From: Bacillota bacterium
GTDB lineage: Bacteria > Bacillota > Bacilli > Bacillales > Cytobacillaceae
DNA length: 10,451 nt
Assembly: GCA_030705745.1 (NCBI GenBank)
Contig: JAUZPT010000073.1
Span: forward strand, 1-10,451
Direction of reading: 5' to 3'
Shown: positions 7,360 through 10,451 of the stretch, piece by piece
How the letters are laid out: every line of letters begins with the position of its first letter
How positions within the stretch are numbered: the first letter of the stretch is position 1
Notes under the pieces: generated by a model
Database searches by the model: none
What the model was told of the DNA's origin: nothing
Seen by the model: only the letters and a program-made list of their open reading frames with translations
Made by a program: the position numbers and the translations under genes

Positions 7360-8394
7360 ATGTTGTTAACAGATCGTCAATTGTTGATTCTACAAGTTAT
7401 TGTTGACGACTTTATTCGATCTGCGCAACCCGTCGGCTCACGGAGTTTGTCGAAAAAAGAAGAAATATCCTTCAGTTCGGCAACCATACGCAATGAAATG
7501 GCTGACTTGGAAGAGCAGGGATTTATTGAAAAAACACACTCATCATCAGGGCGTGTTCCGTCTGAGAAGGGTTATCGGTATTATGTCGACAATTTACTTG
7601 CTCCTCAAACATTAAATAAGCATGACATTAATTCGATTCAGTCAATTTTCGCCGAAAAGATTTTTGAATTTGAAAAAATTATTCAAAAATCGGCCCGGAT
7701 TTTGTCTGAGCTGACCAATTATACATCTATTGTGTTAGGGCCAGCGGTAAGCGTGAATAAGTTGAAAAGAATGCAAATCATTCCGTTGAACAAGGAAACA
7801 GCAATAGCTATTTTTGTGACCGATACTGGCCATGTTGAAAACAGGATGTTTCATTTGCCAGCTTCAATGGATGCGAGTGAATTGGAGAAAATGGTAAACA
7901 TCCTCAATGAACGATTAAGCGGCGTTGCACTTGATGAATTAAACGATAACATCTATAAGGAAGTTGCAACTTTGCTGCGTCAGCATATTCAAAATTATGA
8001 TTTCATGCTCCATTCGATTGCTGAAACATTTAAAATGCCCGTGAATGAAAAACTGTTCTTTGGCGGAAAAACCAATATGCTAAGCCAGCCCGAGTTTAAT
8101 GATATTACGAAAATTCGCAGCCTTTTGAATATGATTGAACAGGAAGACAGGGTATTTGATTTAATCCGAAAAAACTCTGCAGGAATTCATGTGAAGATCG
8201 GCAGGGAGAACAATAATAGTGCGATGGAAAATTGCAGTTTAATTACGGCAACCTATTCTGTTGGTGCTGAAAAATTAGGGACGATCGCGATCCTCGGACC
8301 TACCCGAATGGAATATTCGCGTGTCATTAGCCTACTTGAATTTTTGAGCAAAGATCTAACATCCGTTTTAACAAAACTGTATCAAAATAACTAG
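7360..8394 (+). CDS. hrcA: Heat-inducible transcription repressor HrcA
   Basis: HrcA represses class I heat-shock genes by binding CIRCE; its active folding depends on the GroE chaperonin in B. subtilis. The 344 residues match the family (about 340). The N-terminal winged-helix domain (1 to about 75) shows [37 protein letters not shown] in pieces: the recognition helix near [12 protein letters not shown], then the wing. The rest is the GAF-like dimerisation domain with an inserted segment. The ATG at 7360 lies six bases after GAGG. An in-frame TTG at 7363 (MLTDRQ) would match the recalled B. subtilis N-terminus equally well. It is the first gene of its operon and autoregulated. Confidence 0.97.
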   Translation: MLLTDRQLLILQVIVDDFIRSAQPVGSRSLSKKEEISFSSATIRNEMADLEEQGFIEKTHSSSGRVPSEKGYRYYVDNLLAPQTLNKHDINSIQSIFAEKIFEFEKIIQKSARILSELTNYTSIVLGPAVSVNKLKRMQIIPLNKETAIAIFVTDTGHVENRMFHLPASMDASELEKMVNILNERLSGVALDELNDNIYKEVATLLRQHIQNYDFMLHSIAETFKMPVNEKLFFGGKTNMLSQPEFNDITKIRSLLNMIEQEDRVFDLIRKNSAGIHVKIGRENNNSAMENCSLITATYSVGAEKLGTIAILGPTRMEYSRVISLLEFLSKDLTSVLTKLYQNN

Positions 8395-8411
8395 GTACGG
8401 TAATATTGATG

Positions 8412-8448
8412 AAGAGTGGAACAGTATATACCATAACTTTCCATTTTT
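8412..8448 (+). other. Terminator-like stem-loop between hrcA and grpE
   Basis: AAGAGTGGAA (8412-8421) can pair with TTCCATTTTT (8439-8448), ten pairs including two G-U, around a 17-base loop that holds the palindrome GTATATAC. The T-run belongs to the stem itself, so it is weak as a terminator. It fits better as an mRNA structure or processing signal that could uncouple hrcA levels from grpE-dnaK; cleavage between hrcA and grpE is, as I recall, described for the B. subtilis dnaK operon. Assignment is inference. Confidence 0.35.
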
Positions 8449-8476
8449 GATCGTGCATTTGAGGGAGGTGAGTAAG

Positions 8477-8542
8477 TTGACAGAGGAAAAAAACACGTTA
8501 AATGAAGAATTATTGCAGGAGAATGTTGAACTTACCAATTAA
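8477..8542 (+). other. 21-codon N-terminal piece of grpE ending at an in-frame TAA
   Basis: TTG at 8477 is preceded by GGGAGGTGA (8463-8471), one of the strongest ribosome binding sites in the window. It opens LTEEKNTLNEELLQENVELTN, read as MTEEK at the start codon, followed by TAA at 8540-8542. The acidic, disordered MTEEK-type peptide looks like the normal beginning of a Bacillus GrpE, and the frame is the same as that of the rest of grpE. The short peptide is therefore the split-off N-terminus of GrpE and not an unrelated leader, unless the TAA is a sequence error. It could still work as a coupling leader for the GTG start nine bases further on. Confidence 0.75.
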
Positions 8543-8551
8543 GAGGCTGAA

Positions 8552-10451
<1,900 letters not shown>

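Noticed and set aside
8406..8437. Separate promoter for grpE (TTGATG with TATATA or CATAAC)
   Set aside because: Spacers would be about 13 or 20 bases, outside the functional range. grpE is best explained as read from the hrcA promoter.

Overview
The window is a stretch of chromosome from an endospore-forming Firmicute, most likely family Bacillaceae. It contains the spore genes gpr and spoIIP, a perfect CIRCE heat-shock operator, Bacillus-type Shine-Dalgarno sites with several TTG/GTG starts, and the gene order holA - rpsT(reverse) - gpr - spoIIP - yqxA - lepA - hemW - hrcA - grpE - dnaK. As far as I recall, this order matches the Bacillus subtilis chromosome gene for gene. The genus cannot be fixed from the sequence. 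I see no transposon, prophage, CRISPR, tRNA or rRNA.

Layout. Bases 1-758 hold the 3' part of holA (DNA polymerase III delta subunit). It converges on rpsT (ribosomal protein S20, minus strand), and one bidirectional terminator lies between them. A 230-base divergent region carries a good sigma-A-type promoter for rpsT and a sigma-F/G-like promoter for gpr, the germination protease that degrades small acid-soluble spore proteins. The 150 bases between gpr and spoIIP hold two strong inverted repeats. spoIIP (engulfment peptidoglycan hydrolase) is followed closely by yqxA, a small predicted membrane protein of unknown function. A consensus promoter then opens lepA (elongation factor 4), which ends at an intrinsic terminator before hemW (radical SAM heme chaperone). 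The class I heat-shock operon follows: promoter, CIRCE, hrcA (repressor), grpE (nucleotide exchange factor) and dnaK (Hsp70), which runs off the right edge after 446 codons.

How the genes work together. HrcA binds CIRCE and represses its own operon, and GrpE resets the ATPase cycle of DnaK. gpr and spoIIP serve sporulation and germination. holA, rpsT, lepA and hemW are housekeeping genes.

The main anomaly is in grpE. The normal-looking start (TTG at 8477, strong ribosome binding site) leads after 21 codons to an in-frame TAA. Nine bases further on, a GTG preceded by GAGG opens the rest of grpE in the same frame. This is either a real nonsense change in the dispensable N-terminal tail rescued by re-initiation, or a sequence error. 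No previously undescribed multi-gene system was found; this is a conserved core region with some local regulatory oddities.
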